Shown here: piece after piece, positions 6,201 through 6,748 of the stretch | Numbering within the stretch: the stretch's first letter is position 1 | Layout: every line of letters starts with the position of its first letter | Assembly (NCBI GenBank): GCA_944391275.1 | Contig: CALXSZ010000168.1 | Span: 1-6,748 of the forward strand | Direction of reading: 5' to 3' | Origin: an uncultured Syntrophomonadaceae bacterium | Lineage (GTDB): Bacteria > Bacillota > Syntrophomonadia > Syntrophomonadales > Syntrophomonadaceae | Length of the DNA stretch: 6,748 bases | The notes under the pieces: generated by a model | Database searches by the model: none | What the model was told of the DNA's origin: nothing | The model's input: only the letters and a program-made list of their open reading frames with translations | Made by a program: the position numbers and the translations under genes

Positions 6201-6748
6201 ACTCATTTTCGATTTGAAGAATTCCAACCGTTACGCGGAAATTTCCGTAAAACTGGCTAGCGAAGCGGGCGTAGGCACCATTGCCGCCGGCGTAGCGAAA
6301 GGCGGAGCCAGTAATATCCTGATTTGCGGATACGACGGCGGTACGGGAGCGGCGCCCCGTAATTCGATTTACAATGCGGCGTTGCCCTGGGAAATGGGGT
6401 TGTCCGAAACCCACCAGACGCTGATGTTGAACGGCCTGCGTTCGCATGTGGTTTTGGGCGTAGACGGGAAACTGTTTACCGGTCGGGACGTAGCGATCGC
6501 CTGTATGTTGGGCGCGGAAGAATTTGGATTTGGCACGGCCGCGCTGATTTCCATGGGATGCATGATGATGCGGGTATGCAATCTGGACACTTGCCCGATG
6601 GGAATTGCAACCCAAAATCCCGAACTACGTAAGAATTTCAAAGGGAAACCCGAATATGTGATGAATTTCATGCTTTTTATCGCTGAGGAATTACGTGAAA
6701 TCCTAGCCAAACTGGGATTGCATTCGGTGGAAGAATTGGTTGGCCGGA
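3211..6748 (+). CDS. gltB: Glutamate synthase large subunit (partial, 3' end missing)
   Basis: GOGAT alpha subunit: it hydrolyses glutamine and passes the ammonia through an internal tunnel to 2-oxoglutarate at an FMN site, making glutamate in the cytosol. Visible are 1179 codons of a protein usually near 1500. Residues 20-430 are the class II amidotransferase. Cys20, in HDACGIG, is the expected N-terminal nucleophile once a 19-residue propeptide is removed. RFSTNTNPSW and HNGEINT (246-252) line the glutamine site. The central domain spans about 465-755. The FMN/2-oxoglutarate domain runs from about 800, with NTGEGGEDAARFG, KPGEGGNLPG and CGYDGGTGAAP (1039-1049). Cys1117, Cys1123 and Cys1128 have the spacing of the [3Fe-4S] ligands. 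The C-terminal GXGXG helix domain lies beyond the window. AGGAGG at 3198-3203, 7 nt before the ATG, fixes the start. Landmarks along the gene stay in one frame, so no frameshift is apparent. Whether NADPH/GltD or ferredoxin is the electron donor cannot be seen. Confidence 0.97.
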   Translation, partial: MRDLEQQKLLYHPRFEHDACGIGAVISIEGKKTHNTVDDALKIVEKLDHRAGKDASGETGDGVGIMIQVPHTFFTAVAQEQGVDLGPERTYGVGMFFFPQDVLQRNRHKKLLEIILEKSHIPLLGWRDVPVDPDVLGERARECMPKICQCFVKKPDSIAAGIDFDRKLYIVRREFEQSVSDDTYVVSFSSRTIVYKGMFLVEQLRKFYLDLQDKRVESAIALVHSRFSTNTNPSWKRAHPNRIILHNGEINTIRGNIDRMSAREETMASPYLADDIEKVLPVIAPDGSDSAMLDNTLEFLMFSGMELPKAVMITIPEPWNKNQDMPRALRDMYHYYATMMEPWDGPAAVLFSDGDIVGATLDRNGLRPSRYYQTDDGYLILASEVGVLDIAPERIVKKSRLRPGQMLLVDTTKKQFNEDVAIKNAYAHAHPYSEWLDQGLVTLASLTIPNKKIPVHTQEMRDKLYKAFGYTYEEIKTVILPMARTGMEPTAAMGVDIPLAVLSERRQPLFNYFKEMFAQVTNPPLDAIREKIVTDTTIYVGSDGNLLEDKQENCRVLQINNPILTGTDLLKIRALNMPGLKAGTVSLLYYKNTPLHRALEKLFVDCDKEYMKGNNIIILSDRGVDENHTAIPSLLAISALEQHLVRTKKRTAVSMILESAEPRDVHHFAALMGYGVRAIHPYLVHECIGELINLGILDKDYYTAVDAYNRAILNGVVKIASKMGISSVQSYQSAQIFEAVGINQEVIENYFTNTISRIGGIGLKEIEENVVWLHDRAFDPMNLPTDPTVDSVGNHKLRSGETSEKHVLRPEVILTLQESVQEGNYEKFKEYSNMIDVETHPRTLRGLLEIAFDQATPIPLDEVDPVEKIVKHFKTEAMSYGAISQEAHECMAIAMNQLGAKSNTGEGGEDAARFGTISNSAIKQVASGRFGVTSEYLVSAKEIQIKMAQGAKPGEGGNLPGTKVWPWVAKTRYSTPGVGLISPPPHHDIYSIEDLAQLIFDLKNSNRYAEISVKLASEAGVGTIAAGVAKGGASNILICGYDGGTGAAPRNSIYNAALPWEMGLSETHQTLMLNGLRSHVVLGVDGKLFTGRDVAIACMLGAEEFGFGTAALISMGCMMMRVCNLDTCPMGIATQNPELRKNFKGKPEYVMNFMLFIAEELREILAKLGLHSVEELVGR

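Noticed and set aside
6193..6615. Minus-strand ORF of 140 codons inside gltB
   Set aside because: It lies antisense to the highly conserved FMN/[3Fe-4S] coding sequence and is a shadow of its codon pattern.

Overview
The window looks like a chromosomal segment from a low-to-mid GC Gram-positive bacterium. I would place it in Bacillota, probably class Clostridia, because the GuaA and GltB sequences are of clostridial type, the ribosome binding sites are strong GGAGG-like sequences and the promoters match sigma-A. The genus cannot be read from the sequence.

Layout from left to right. Positions 1-205 hold no convincing gene. They carry a perfect 14-bp inverted repeat with flanking A and T runs (a two-way terminator), an inverted repeat that encloses a short direct repeat, and a weak terminator just behind guaA. 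guaA (GMP synthase, minus strand, 206-1729) is complete. It has a leader of about 110 nt with a candidate promoter and a tiny possible leader ORF. Upstream of it, also on the minus strand, is a more AT-rich gene for a 174-residue P-loop kinase-like protein (1917-2441), with its own -10 box and a strong ribosome binding site.

From 2442 to 3210 there is a 769-bp non-coding gap between the minus-strand kinase gene and plus-strand gltB. Its left part shows little. The middle has a near-consensus sigma-A promoter (2790-2818) pointing at gltB, followed almost at once by an intrinsic terminator (2834-2877). The right part has a tandem array of four 38-39 bp units (2954-3106). Each unit is a large imperfect dyad that can fold into a hairpin. 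Two diverged units (to about 3188) can still fold although their sequence has changed. gltB (glutamate synthase large subunit) starts at 3211 behind an AGGAGG site and is cut by the window end after 1179 codons, within the FMN/[3Fe-4S] domain.

The two recognisable enzymes both use glutamine as nitrogen donor, with different amidotransferase folds: class I in GuaA and class II in GltB. They lie on opposite strands and do not form an operon. The most unusual part is the gltB upstream region. It combines a strong promoter, an immediate terminator and a phased array of hairpin-forming repeats, and it could be an undescribed control element for glutamate synthesis. This is an inference from sequence; no function is shown.
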